DNA from: Deinococcus deserti VCD115
GTDB lineage: Bacteria > Deinococcota > Deinococci > Deinococcales > Deinococcaceae
DNA: 64,000 nt
Assembly: GCF_000020685.1 (NCBI RefSeq)
Contig: NC_012527.1
Location: 148,001-212,000, forward strand
Reading direction: 5' to 3'
Part shown: positions 32,181 through 41,052 of the stretch, one piece after another
Position numbering within the stretch: the first letter of the stretch is position 1
Layout: every line of letters begins with the position of its first letter
Notes under the pieces: model-generated
The model's input: the letters and a program-made list of their open reading frames with translations, nothing else
Databases searched by the model: none
Told to the model about the DNA's origin: nothing
Translations under genes and position numbers: made by a program

Positions 32181-32882
32181 GTGACTTCAACCGCCCCCAG
32201 TTCCTTGACCGAATCCACCGGCTCTGCAAAACATTCCGTCCGCAGTCACCTGCTGCTTCCCTTCGTCGCGTACTTCCTGATGCTGGCGTCCACCAGCTTC
32301 ATCGCGGGCGGCATCGTGCACCTGGGACTGGGAGAGAACACCACCTTCTACATGGCCCTCGCCGCTGTGGGCGTGGTGTGCTTCACCGCCGGGAATTACC
32401 TTCAGGAGTACGTCATCCGCAAAAACGAGCGCGGGACCGCCCTGGGCAAGTTCCTGCTGGTGTCGTTCGTGCTGTCCGTGGGCATAGGCATGATGACCGG
32501 AGGCGTTCAGCATTTCCTGGATAACCCCCCATACTCCACCATTCTGATCCCTAGCGGCCTGCTGCTGGCTGTGACGGCGTTCGCGATGCGTGAAGGCCTC
32601 ACGTTGGGGCGCAAAGTCACGCAACTGATTTCAGGGACGCTGGCTGTGGCGGCGCTGCTGTTTGGCGGCCTCAGCGCGCTGTCCACATCGGTGAGCGCGC
32701 CCGCTGCCCATGGCCATGGCGCAGCAGCCGAGGAAGTCACCCCCAACGTGTCCGCCGCACAGCATTCCGCGGTAGACGCTCCGGAGACCGCAGCCACCCC
32801 TGTGGAAGCCGAGGAGGCAGCGCACCCGGTGACTGACGCAGCAGACGGACATGAGTCTGAAGACAGCCACGCCGGCCACTGA
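32181..32882 (+). CDS. Five-TM membrane protein with His-rich tail
   Basis: A 233-residue integral membrane protein from a GTG start. Hydrophobic segments: LLLPFVAYFLMLASTSFIAG, FYMALAAVGVVCFTAGNYL, FLLVSFVLSVGIGMMTGGV, TILIPSGLLLAVTAFAM and LISGTLAVAALLFGGLSAL. The last 60 residues are polar, Ala/Glu-rich, with histidines (AAHGHGAAAEE and the end ESEDSHAGH), which could bind metal or simply be a flexible tail. No known family is recognised. TAAGG lies a little upstream of the GTG. The gene stands alone. Confidence 0.75.
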   Translation: MTSTAPSSLTESTGSAKHSVRSHLLLPFVAYFLMLASTSFIAGGIVHLGLGENTTFYMALAAVGVVCFTAGNYLQEYVIRKNERGTALGKFLLVSFVLSVGIGMMTGGVQHFLDNPPYSTILIPSGLLLAVTAFAMREGLTLGRKVTQLISGTLAVAALLFGGLSALSTSVSAPAAHGHGAAAEEVTPNVSAAQHSAVDAPETAATPVEAEEAAHPVTDAADGHESEDSHAGH

Positions 32883-33235
32883 CGCCGGCATTCGTTGAAT
32901 GCACGACGCGGGGAGTTGAGCCTCCCCTTTCTTGGACGGTCTAGCATTATATTTCGACCATACCTGGGTTTATTTAAGAATGTACGTTTAAGGAGCAAGG
33001 ATGCATCCCCGCATTCCTCCCCTCCCATCTGTCCTGATGTTCGAACTGAGCACTTCCCCTCTGCTCACCCCACTCCCTCTCTCCCGGCTCAGTTCGTCTG
33101 CAACCCTGCTTCTTCGTTCTAGCTCCTGCGCTTAGGTCTGAAGCTCTTGTTGAGCAATCCGCGGCCTTCCTGCACCTGACAGCAAGGAATCCGCCCGGAC
33201 CGCATGAGCAACTGCAGATGCTTCAGCGACCTCAA
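32883..33235. other. Intergenic with pyrimidine-rich hairpin
   Basis: No gene. It contains the hairpin with a G-rich complementary loop described at 33042-33096. Confidence 0.5.
33042..33096 (-). repeat. 10-bp inverted repeat enclosing a G-quadruplex-like motif
   Basis: CGAACTGAGC and GCTCAGTTCG form a perfect 10-bp stem around 35 bases. On the minus strand the enclosed sequence has four G-runs of three or more (GGG, GGG, GGGG, GGGG) separated by short A/G-rich spacers, matching a four-tract G-quadruplex pattern. It lies downstream of the receiver gene's stop, so it could act as a terminator for that gene or for the membrane protein gene on the other side. Confidence 0.55.
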
Positions 33236-33667
33236 TCAGCTCAAGCAACCGCTCACGCTGTGCGCCACCCGGTTCGCCTGCCAGTACTGCAAAAACACTT
33301 CCACCTGCTCAAGAAAACCATCAAATTCCGAGGACTTCACCAGGTACGAACTCGCGTGCAAGCTGTACGCCCGTATGATGTCACTTTTTGCATTGGAGGT
33401 GGTGAGCATCACCACCGGAATCTTCTGCAGGCGTGGGTCACGCTTAAGTTCCGCGAGCAGCTGGAACCCGTTCATTTCAGGCATGTTGACGTCGAGGAGA
33501 ATCACGTTCGGCTGGAAGGTTTCGTTCTGAAGGAGCTCGAGGGCTTCAGCGCCACTGGCAGAGGTCGTGAGGGAGCATTCTGGGCACACCTGCTCGAAGG
33601 CTTCTTCAGCGAGCAGCCGCTCGGTGGGGCTGTCGCCGATCAGAAGGTAGTTGCAGGGGGCGGGCAT
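33236..33667 (-). CDS. Stand-alone receiver-domain response regulator (Rcp1-like)
   Basis: A 143-residue CheY-like receiver with no output domain. Phosphoacceptor Asp59 (LLDVNMPEMNG), Thr89 (VMLTTSN) and Lys111 (YLVKSSEF) are intact; the acidic pair is reduced to one Asp (IGDSPTE, Asp12), which may weaken metal binding. It is a paralogue in type, not a close copy, of the receiver at 2779. No kinase is adjacent. It probably relays a signal by protein contact. Confidence 0.85.
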   Translation of the reverse strand: MPAPCNYLLIGDSPTERLLAEEAFEQVCPECSLTTSASGAEALELLQNETFQPNVILLDVNMPEMNGFQLLAELKRDPRLQKIPVVMLTTSNAKSDIIRAYSLHASSYLVKSSEFDGFLEQVEVFLQYWQANRVAHSVSGCLS

Positions 33668-33809
33668 AGAGGCTGTGCATACGCTGTGCTGAAGCTTCTA
33701 GAAACCCTCAAGCTCGACCGTTCCTGGGGACAGCACACCAGCCGGTTACGCACGAACGCGCACGTCTGACGAGGGGCAAGCCGCGCGAGTCACATGGGGC
33801 AGTGCTGCC

Positions 33810-34058
33810 GTGATGGAACGACGATGGAACGACTACTGTGACGGGATGTCACGTGGTGTGAGCCGTGCCCTTCGACTCCTGGTGTTGGGAATCAATCTTC
33901 TGGTGCTGGCCTGGATAACGTGGTCGGGAGAGCTGACGCCACAGCTCGCGCTTCCGTTCCTGCTGATCTTCCTGGGTATTGCACTCTGGAGGATCCCCAG
34001 CGCCGGGAAGGCGTTCGTTGAAGGTAGGAAAGATTCTCTACCGCGACGGGAGGACTGA
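33810..34058 (+). CDS. Small two-TM membrane protein
   Basis: Eighty-two codons from a GTG; an ATG at 33846 is an equally likely start. Two hydrophobic segments (ALRLLVLGINLLVLAWITW and LALPFLLIFLGIALW) are separated by a short polar turn, followed by a basic/acidic tail. No family is recognised and no good ribosome site is visible. Confidence 0.5.
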   Translation: MMERRWNDYCDGMSRGVSRALRLLVLGINLLVLAWITWSGELTPQLALPFLLIFLGIALWRIPSAGKAFVEGRKDSLPRRED

Positions 34059-34763
34059 CGGCATCCTGCTGACCTCCTGGGAGAGCACCAGGCAGCACGG
34101 CGTGGAATCCAATGCATACCCTAGGTGCCCGCGGTTATCCGGCCGGTGGACCCGGTGACGCTGGAGCCTGATCAGTCGTGCTGAGGCGTATGCAGGAGCA
34201 CTCACGGGCGCTCCTCAAGGGTCCTGTGATGGCGCATCAGCATGCAGGTGTGCAGCAAGCACAGGTGCCAGCGTGTGCTTCGGAAATTTCGCTGACGACT
34301 GAGTGATGTCAGCTGGGGTTTCGTAAGCTTTGGCCCACGTTTGACCCCTATGAAAGGGTGAATCACTTACCCAGCACGGGTTGCCAGTGCTTGAGCCCTC
34401 TCAACAAGCGACAGCACCCGCGAAAGAAACACTTCCGCCAGTTCGGACCGCGTGAGGGACAGGGAGGGGTCGTACACATGCTCGTGATGGGGCCAGAGCG
34501 GGATGAGGAAGAAGGTGCGATAGGAAGAGAGGAAGAGGGAGGAAGAAGGAAAGAGACGTAAGGGGAGGAGGGTAGGAGTGAAAATAGGTACATTCTGACA
34601 TCAACAAGCCATGCTGCACGCACAGTTTTACAAGCAAGCATTGACACCTGCAGGGCATCTACAAAAAAAGGGGTCTCAGCCGAAAAAAGGTGATTTCTGG
34701 GACCCCACCAAAGCGGAACCCTGACGAAACGAGGATCTGGAATTCCTATGTTGCTCACGCGCT
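34059..34763. other. Non-coding stretch with a polypurine tract
   Basis: About 700 bases with no supported gene. The second half is notable for a long A/G-rich segment (roughly 34495-34590). Confidence 0.4.
34522..34556 (+). repeat. 35-base uninterrupted polypurine tract
   Basis: Only A and G occur over 35 bases, in GGAAGA-like units; weaker purine bias continues for 30-50 bases on both sides. Such tracts can form triplex (H-DNA) structures. Confidence 0.6.
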
Positions 34764-35150
34764 TTATCCGCCCGCTCCCAGCGTCTCGCTGAGCACCGCC
34801 ACCAATTCATCCATGCCGCACCTGGTCTGCTCCTCCAGATGTTCGCCACACAGCGCCGCTTTTGTGATGCGTTCATTCTCAGCAAAGGCCACTTCCGCGG
34901 CCCTTTCCAGGGTCGTCTCGTCTGCCGGCAGGTTCAACCGGTCCAGTGCGGCACGCAGGTCTTCCTGCGTGATTTCGAAAGCGGCGCTCATCGTTCGCTT
35001 CTCGGACTGATAGGGGGGGTGCGTGTCATACCGCCACTCTGACATGAGGAGCGCGGCCGCGTCCTCCACCACTCCTTCACCACGAGAACGTCCCCTCCCC
35101 CGCCAGGCCTGCCGACCGATGAAGTCACGACTGTCAATGAGCGTTTGCAT
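34764..35150 (-). CDS. Hypothetical protein; reading frame extends upstream without a start
   Basis: From an ATG at 35150 (GGGAAG upstream) it gives 128 residues; an internal ATG at 34991 would give 75. The C-terminal part (ITQEDLRAALDRLNLPADE, LERAAEVAFAENERITKAAL) is clearly protein-like and helical. Upstream of 35150 the same frame stays open to about 35280 and still reads like protein (HPAHCLRVARLLAQHIYGWL), yet has no ATG, GTG or TTG. So the gene may be truncated at its 5' end, next to the divergent gene at 35318. No family is recognised. Confidence 0.45.
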   Translation of the reverse strand: MQTLIDSRDFIGRQAWRGRGRSRGEGVVEDAAALLMSEWRYDTHPPYQSEKRTMSAAFEITQEDLRAALDRLNLPADETTLERAAEVAFAENERITKAALCGEHLEEQTRCGMDELVAVLSETLGAGG

Positions 35151-35317
35151 GTCGGGCTTCCCGGCTGCGCTGTGATCACGCCAGAGAGGTTCAAGATGAT
35201 GCAGCCAGCCATAGATGTGTTGTGCCAGTAAGCGCGCGACGCGGAGACAGTGGGCCGGGTGCAGGCAGCCAATACCATCGTCAGTGTGCCGGTAGGGGGC
35301 TCGGATTACGTTGAGTC

Positions 35318-35950
35318 ATGCATCGACAATGGGTTCTGCCATGTTTTACCCTTTTCGTGATTTGCAGCGGCGCACTCGCGCAGCAGGGGCCTGCGGCGAC
35401 GTCCAGCCTGCTGGGTGTGCCTTTGGCTCCCGGGGCCATTCGTATCACTGATGCGGCAGCCACCCGTGAGTTTGCGGGCCCGCTGAGAAACGTGGCCAGT
35501 TCGCAGTCAGCAGCGTGCACCACCAGTGAGTTTCTGGTCTGGGAAGGTGACGTAGGAGATCAGGTTTCGGGGAGCCTGGCCACTCAGCTCACCGCGCGTC
35601 AACTGACACTCAAAGTGCTGGAAGCGACGGATACGGAAGACAGCGCGTCGCTGTCATTTGTGCTGACAGGGCGGGAAGGACGTCATGCGGGCGTGATGTA
35701 CGCAGGCAGCAACAGCGTGGTGCTGGGCTGGTGCCGTCTGGCCGCGCGGCCAACTGCGAGTGTTCCTTCAGGGCTCAAACCTGCCCAGGCGCCCAAACCC
35801 GCAGCTCTGGCCACCGCTAAGACCAGTGCGCCGCCGGTGGGGGACTACAGCTGCCTGAATGCTGACTCTTTGGTGTACGCATTCAAGCTCTCAATCCTGC
35901 CGGGAATGAAGTATCGGTGCAAAGCGGTAAGGTCGGGGCGTTTGCCATGA
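35318..35950 (+). CDS. Secreted protein of unknown function, probably frameshifted near its end
   Basis: A 210-residue protein with a Sec signal peptide (about 1-21, ending SGALAQ). The middle is beta-rich with cysteines, followed by a Pro/Ala linker and a small C-terminal motif GDYSCLNADSLVYAFKLSIL. That motif normally runs on into a beta-strand repeat; here the frame ends in KAVRSGRLP, while the next frame continues VQSGKVGAFAMTQEGRGITW and ends at about 36014. A one-base shift near 35915 explains this. The family is not identified. Confidence 0.65.
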   Translation: MHRQWVLPCFTLFVICSGALAQQGPAATSSLLGVPLAPGAIRITDAAATREFAGPLRNVASSQSAACTTSEFLVWEGDVGDQVSGSLATQLTARQLTLKVLEATDTEDSASLSFVLTGREGRHAGVMYAGSNSVVLGWCRLAARPTASVPSGLKPAQAPKPAALATAKTSAPPVGDYSCLNADSLVYAFKLSILPGMKYRCKAVRSGRLP

Positions 35951-36010
35951 CACAGGAAGGGCGCGGCATCACTTGGGCGAGCGGGACACGTCCCGCGGAC
36001 AGCCATCATT

Positions 36011-36505
36011 CGTGACTTCCATCGCGTCACCACCTGAACTGCACCCCGTGTGCATTGGGAGGGCCGGCGGTTTGCGGACGTGTGGGCGGCATTTTTGACG
36101 GAACTCGCACAGCCGGACGTCACGCACGTGATGGTCCGCGCCCACGACGGCTACCAGGCGTGCGTCCCTCTGGAAGAATTGATGCACACCGACGTGCTTC
36201 TGGCCGACCACATGAACGGCAAACCGCTAACGCCGGCTCATGGGGCGCCCCTGCGGCTGATCGCGCCGCAATTGTACGGGTACAAGAGCATCAAGCACCT
36301 GCGGCGCCTGGAGTTGCTGCCTGCGCCGGTAGCCAGTCCTGTGGGGCGGATCGTCTCTCACCCGCGCGGCCGGGTGAACCCGGAAGAACGCAGCGCGGTC
36401 GGCGCTTCCCACTTCTGGCGGTGGGTGTACCGCATGCAGGTCGGCGGGCATCTTCGTGGGGCCCGCGCGCTTTCGGAACAGAATCGCCGTATCGTCCGGC
36501 CCTGA
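36011..36505 (+). pseudogene. Molybdopterin-dependent (sulfite-oxidase-like) oxidoreductase, 3' half
   Basis: The frame RDFHRVTT, TGA, then VHWEGRRFADVWAAFLTE, HVMVRAHDGYQACVPLEEL, ADHMNGKPLTPAHGAPLRLI and PQLYGYKSIKHLRRLEL matches the C-terminal half of sulfite-oxidase-fold molybdenum enzymes (FHRVTTW…; HGxPLRLIxPxxYGYKSxKWL). The TGA replaces the Trp expected after VTT. The N-terminal part is absent; the sequence abuts the end of the secreted-protein gene at about 36000, implying a deletion. Confidence 0.75.
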
Positions 36506-36668
36506 GCACGGTGCAGGCCGGCCCAGCGACATCAAACTCATCAAGCTGGTGCCTCATGGCCGGAAGGCCCTGAGCCTCGCTCCATCTCCGAACGGAGACG
36601 GAAGGCGGTGAGGGGGCCTCGGGTGTCGGGACCGGTGCGAGCTTTGCTACCCGGATCAACCGCCCCAT

Positions 36669-36928
36669 TCAGGAGGTTCTCCACGACAGGAAAATAGCAG
36701 CGCATTCTTGTGATCCCTGTTCCTGCGCGGCTGGTGTGTGCCGTGCCTGCATGGACCATTGCACCCGCGGCATCATGGCTGCCAACAACGCTCTTTCCCC
36801 CTGGCTCAGCACGTAGCCTTTTGCTTCCCCGATCTCGACGATGTCCGCCTCGCAGAGTTCCTGCAGGCGATGGTTGAGTATGGTGGGTGACATACGGAAG
36901 GTCAGTGGGAACGCTCCGTTATGTCCGC
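36669..36928 (-). pseudogene. HxlR-type winged-helix regulator, N-truncated
   Basis: The minus strand reads FPLTFRMSPTILNHRLQELC, EADIVEIGEAKGYVLSQGER, ALLAAMMPRVQWSMQ, which matches the recognition helix, wing and C-terminal dimer helix of HxlR regulators (…RFSxLRRxxPGISPxxLxxRLxEL…). The N-terminal third with the conserved Cys is missing; the first usable ATG (36893) lies inside the DNA-binding domain. It is probably not functional. Confidence 0.55.
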
Positions 36929-37026
36929 TGTCACTTGTCCGGGTTTACTGGCGGCGCGGTCATGATGGTAGTGGTCTCACCCGCCGGCCTTCGAGGCCGC
37001 CAGGACCACCCTCAGTCGTGTGAACC

Positions 37027-38304
37027 TCAGGTGCTGTCGACGCCTGAGGTGTCGCTGTGATACGCCTGTTCGTGTCGCAGCTCCCAGGCCATCAGATCCC
37101 GCCAGCGCCACGCGGCCCCGCCCGCAATGGCCAGTGTGATCAGGCCGCCCAGCGCGGTGGCGCGCACGACCCCCAGGTAGTGCGCCGCCACACCGCTCTC
37201 AAGCGCGCCGATCTCGTTACTCGTGCCGATAAACACGAGGCTGACCGAGCCGACACGGCCACGCATATGGTCCGGGGTGCGCGTGCGCACGATCGCGCGG
37301 CGTATCAGCATGTTCACACCGTCGAACACGCCACTGAAAGCCAGGGCTGTCCACGACAGCCAGAACGTTCGGGACACTCCGAACACCAACATAGCGAGTC
37401 CAAACCCCGCGATGCTCAGCACCAGCCACACACCCGTGCGGTGCAGCGGGGGCTTCCGGGTCATCCAGAGCATCACAAGTAGCGCGCCGACGGAGGGTGC
37501 GGCCATCAGCATGCCCAGACCACTTGGGCTGACCTTCAGGATATCTGAGGCGAATACGGGCAGCAGGGCAACCGCGCCGCCGAACAGCACGGCGAGGAGG
37601 TCCAGGGCCATGGAGCCGAACAGCACCGGGTCCTTCCGAACAAAGCGCAACCCCCCCTGGATGCTCTCGCGCATGCCCTCCTCACTGACCGTCATGACCG
37701 GTGGGATGCGCGGCATCCGCCGAAGCGCGAACCAGGACGTGGCATACAGCGTGGCCATCAGCATGTACGTGCCGCTCGCCTCGAAACGCGTCAGGAATAG
37801 CCCCGCCAGTACGGGGCCAAGAATCCCAGCCACCTGACCTACGCTGCCCAACCACGCGGACGCGTTCACGTACACTCTGGCCGGCACGATCCGGGTTTCG
37901 AACGCACTGGAAGCCGGATCCCCGAAGCCCCGCGCGAATCCCATCAGCACGACCAGAAGAAACAGGCCAGTCACACTGGTTGCCGGCCCGGCCAGAGAGA
38001 GGCCCGCGAATGCCAGACCGCTGAGAACCAGCAGTGCACGCGTCACAAGCAGTATGCGGCGGCGATCCAGGCGGTCAGCGTAATGCCCGCCCAGCAGCGC
38101 AAGACTCAGGGTCGGTAGGGCCGTTGCGACGCCAAGTAGGCCGAGGATCAGCGGGCTTTTGGTAAGGGCGTACACCTGGTACCCGATGACGACGGAAAAC
38201 GCCGTGCCAGCAAACGACGCGCTGGCGGAGGATACAAGCAGACGCCGGAAGTCCGCGAAACGGAGCGCAGCGAAGGCATCTGGAGAGGCGGCAGGGGTCG
38301 TCAT
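37027..38304 (-). CDS. MFS transporter, EntS-like drug/siderophore exporter family
   Basis: A 425-residue polytopic membrane protein with about 12 hydrophobic segments, of the MFS_3/EntS-like branch of major facilitator exporters. Family marks: FRRLLVSSASASFAGTAFS at the first helix, the loop 2-3 motif GGHYADRLDRRRILL, and ARGFGDPASSAFETRIVPA in the centre; the second half has RRAIVRTRTPDHMRGRVGSV. It would extrude small molecules by proton antiport; the substrate cannot be told. The ATG at 38304 is preferred to the extension to 38346. Neighbouring regulator (HxlR) is broken. Confidence 0.9.
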   Translation of the reverse strand: MTTPAASPDAFAALRFADFRRLLVSSASASFAGTAFSVVIGYQVYALTKSPLILGLLGVATALPTLSLALLGGHYADRLDRRRILLVTRALLVLSGLAFAGLSLAGPATSVTGLFLLVVLMGFARGFGDPASSAFETRIVPARVYVNASAWLGSVGQVAGILGPVLAGLFLTRFEASGTYMLMATLYATSWFALRRMPRIPPVMTVSEEGMRESIQGGLRFVRKDPVLFGSMALDLLAVLFGGAVALLPVFASDILKVSPSGLGMLMAAPSVGALLVMLWMTRKPPLHRTGVWLVLSIAGFGLAMLVFGVSRTFWLSWTALAFSGVFDGVNMLIRRAIVRTRTPDHMRGRVGSVSLVFIGTSNEIGALESGVAAHYLGVVRATALGGLITLAIAGGAAWRWRDLMAWELRHEQAYHSDTSGVDST

Positions 38305-38909
38305 ATGCTCGGAAACCGTGCCAGTGTAGCGGAACGGGGGCGGCACTCAGACGGGTGTCCCTTCATGCCCACACACCCACACGGTCGCATCCCTCCTCCG
38401 GCGAGCCACTTGACAAGGCGGCTGATCACACCCTCAGCCGTCACTGGAGACTGTGGGAGTGCCTTCCATGCTGGACCTGGGATGGCCCTTCTGGACTCAC
38501 CTACACGTGTTTAAAGTGAACGCGCCACTCATCACCAGCCTGGAGGTGTTGGACATGCCAGAGCCAAAGCTGAATTTAAAATAATTCAGTGGGAGAATCG
38601 CACGGCAACAGGCAGTTTCGTCTTGCAGTTCACGCCTGTTCTCCGGCTGCTGAGTCACAGCGCATGCGCGATCCCAGGCGGGTTCCGAGTCCACCCGGAA
38701 AGTAGCCTGTTGTTCTGAGCCTCAGGCCGGCGTTGCTGTCAGGGTTATCGGTATCATTTACGGCCAGAGCGGGAATCCACACGGGCCTGTATCAATATTT
38801 CCTCCTGTAAGGACCAGAACGTGATGTTCCGCTGCGAGATGCTTATGTTCCGACGCAAGCGCCCATTCCCCCATCCGGGCTAGCGTCCCCAGGAACTGAA
38901 GTCCTGCCC
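38305..38909. other. No supported gene
   Basis: About 600 bases with no recognisable feature. Confidence 0.4.
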
Positions 38910-39212
38910 GCGGCTCAGCGCTCCCGCATCACCGGCCAGTTTGAAATCAACCTCCACGCGGCCTTTCAGACCCGTCCATACGACGTGCAGCCTTCCATGC
39001 TCCCGGAAGACTGCCTGGCCTGAACCTTCACCCAGCGAGGCTCAACACATGTCCTGGAACTGCAGTGTCATGCGGTCGAAGCGCTCAAGGGGCTACTGGG
39101 GCTGTCAGCCACCCACCAGCAAAGGCATCGTTGGCGCCTGGCCGTCAGCAGCCGTGCCGCCCAAAACTGCTGGTCGGCAAAAGGTCCACCGGTTGTGTAC
39201 CGCCCGCGATGA
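38910..39212 (+). pseudogene. Possible unrecognised gene remnant with one stop
   Basis: A single plus-strand frame reads protein-like on both sides of one TGA (39021-39023): AAQRSRITGQFEINLHAAFQ before and HVLELQCHAVEALKGLLGLS after. No start codon or family is visible, so this is only a candidate. Confidence 0.25.
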
Positions 39213-39344
39213 GCCTTTTCAGACCGCATCTCACGGGTTGGACAGTGCCGCGTTCCTATCGGAGATGGAGGACTTACCACTATATCTGCGACCGTCGGCG
39301 TTGTTTACAGGATCCACGCCGACCGGCACGGCCGACCTCGCCTC

Positions 39345-39932
39345 TCAGGATCGTGGTCTGCGTGCGCGGCTTGAACGCGGCCGGTGCGGCGTGAAGGCTG
39401 GCAGCGGAAAGGGCAGCATCGGCATGAGCGCTTCATAATGGCCACTGGAGCGCGCGGACGGAGCCTCACCCCCAGGTCCTGAGAGCTCTGCACAGCAAGC
39501 GAGGCGGGATGCGTTACTGGGACTTGCCGCCATGGCCTGCAACCGCTTCCAGATCCAGGCTTCGTACACTGCGTCGAAACACAACCGGTCTGGACGCTCC
39601 GCATAACAGGTTACGGCAAAATAACCAGCGCGTTTCTGCCGGGCAACCGCCGGCAACCCCTGGGGAGTGTGGCACACGAGGGCTGGCGCCTGACGGCCTG
39701 CAGGCACGTTGTGGGGCTGCAGCGTGAACTGACCTGGGATGGCAAGCTCAGGCGTGATGTGCAGCACCAGAGTGCTTCCTGGATGCCCCAGGGCCACGCC
39801 AATCACTTCACCGTACGCGGTCACGGCGAGGTACGCCGCGTGCGGGTAGGGATCGTCAGCTGATGTGGGGGACTTCAGAAGCATGAACTGAGGGAATTCT
39901 CTCCCGCTCCACCCCATCTTGACGGTAATCAA
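39345..39932 (-). CDS. Hypothetical protein, uncertain
   Basis: A 195-residue frame. The N-terminal 125 residues look protein-like (YPHAAYLAVTAYGEVIGVAL, HPGSTLVLHITPELAIPGQF, ICFDAVYEAWIWKR-like), but the last 60 are Arg/Pro/Ser-rich and probably out of frame. No domain is recognised. The start ATG at 39932 lacks a clear ribosome site. Confidence 0.35.
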   Translation of the reverse strand: MITVKMGWSGREFPQFMLLKSPTSADDPYPHAAYLAVTAYGEVIGVALGHPGSTLVLHITPELAIPGQFTLQPHNVPAGRQAPALVCHTPQGLPAVARQKRAGYFAVTCYAERPDRLCFDAVYEAWIWKRLQAMAASPSNASRLACCAELSGPGGEAPSARSSGHYEALMPMLPFPLPAFTPHRPRSSRARRPRS

Positions 39933-40019
39933 CCTTCCCGAATAGAAAAGAGTCCAGGTACAACACCCGTACGTGTGCCAGCCACTGAATTGCCAGGCCT
40001 CCGGGGGTCACAGTAAGGC

Positions 40020-40367
40020 ATGAAACAGCGCCTGTTCCTGTTCGTCGCAACTGGGCTGCTCTTCGCTTCCTGCGCCCCAGTAACCGTGCGAATTATCACG
40101 TGGGACCATGTGCCGTCAGAATACCTGTACGACCAGTCGCTTATGTTCCTGAACACCAGAGGATATACGCTGAAAACCGCAAACAAGACCCTGTCCCTCC
40201 TGGAGGCCGAGATCACGAATACGGCGGGGCAGGCCACTGATCAAGCCACCATCTGGATTCGGCCAGCCGGCTGGTCACCCCGCATCGATGCGACCTTCAC
40301 CTCAGGGGCCATCAATGAGTACCGCGGGTATATGGCCCAAGCAGTTGCCAGGTACCGCCACCGGTAA
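40020..40367 (+). CDS. Small lipoprotein of unknown function
   Basis: A 115-residue protein with a signal peptide and lipobox LLFASC (Cys18). The mature domain (WDHVPSEYLYDQSLMFLNTR, LEAEITNTAGQATDQATIWI, EYRGYMAQAVARYRHR) is a compact alpha/beta unit of unknown type. TAAGG sits close to the ATG. It stands alone among remnants. Confidence 0.7.
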   Translation: MKQRLFLFVATGLLFASCAPVTVRIITWDHVPSEYLYDQSLMFLNTRGYTLKTANKTLSLLEAEITNTAGQATDQATIWIRPAGWSPRIDATFTSGAINEYRGYMAQAVARYRHR

Positions 40368-40525
40368 ACAATTGAGGCACCTCATAACCCGTCTGCCTCC
40401 GCCGCATCAAGGGTGGCGCTCATCCTGGTCTGGGGGTATACCCAGTCGGGCCGCACGGCAACGGCACCCCATAAGCTGCCATTCACTCGTATACGGGGAT
40501 GTCCTGACGGTGCACCTTGGGTCAT

Positions 40526-40820
40526 CTAGCGACAAAGGTTCTGGGGGTAACCTAGTTCTTTGTTCGCACGCCCGTATTTTTCTACGAGGTGGCCGTCCTG
40601 AATTTTCCTGCTGGTGCTGGGTCGCACGTCGGTGCGAGCCGCGTTCTCCCGGACGCTGAGGGTCCCCAGGTCCGACAGACCGACACTCTTCACGCTGCGC
40701 ACGGCTTGGACCATGCCCTCCAGCTGTACACTGACGGCTTTCTCACTGTGCTTTATGGTCAGTTTGGCCTGGCAGGCAATCGTCTCGACCAGCTGCGTCG
40801 TGCAAATCTTCTCAGCAGCC
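40526..40820 (-). pseudogene. HU-family nucleoid protein remnant
   Basis: The minus strand reads [68 protein letters not shown], a near-complete match to the HU fold (KxxLVxxIA…GLTKKxSExAV…[32 protein letters not shown]). After KIQ the sequence shifts frame, so the DNA-binding arm end (VxFKxxxxLK) is lost, and no start codon is found. HU is an abundant DNA-packing protein; this is a dead extra copy. Confidence 0.7.
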
Positions 40821-41052
40821 GGTCTCGGGGCAGTCTTTCAAGGTTGTATTCGTCATACACGCAGTGTGAAGGCGGGCAGTGTGGTAAGCGAAGGAAAATT
40901 GCGTCTGCCACGGTGCGCTCTCTCCACACAACAGAAATGCGGCAAGTTGAGCAACGGGAGTGATGTAGGGTGTTTTACCGGGAAGTGAGTGTTATCTGCC
41001 CGCTATCAACCGCTGATCTGGTGACGTCATGTGCTATGGAAAGGAGTTTCCA

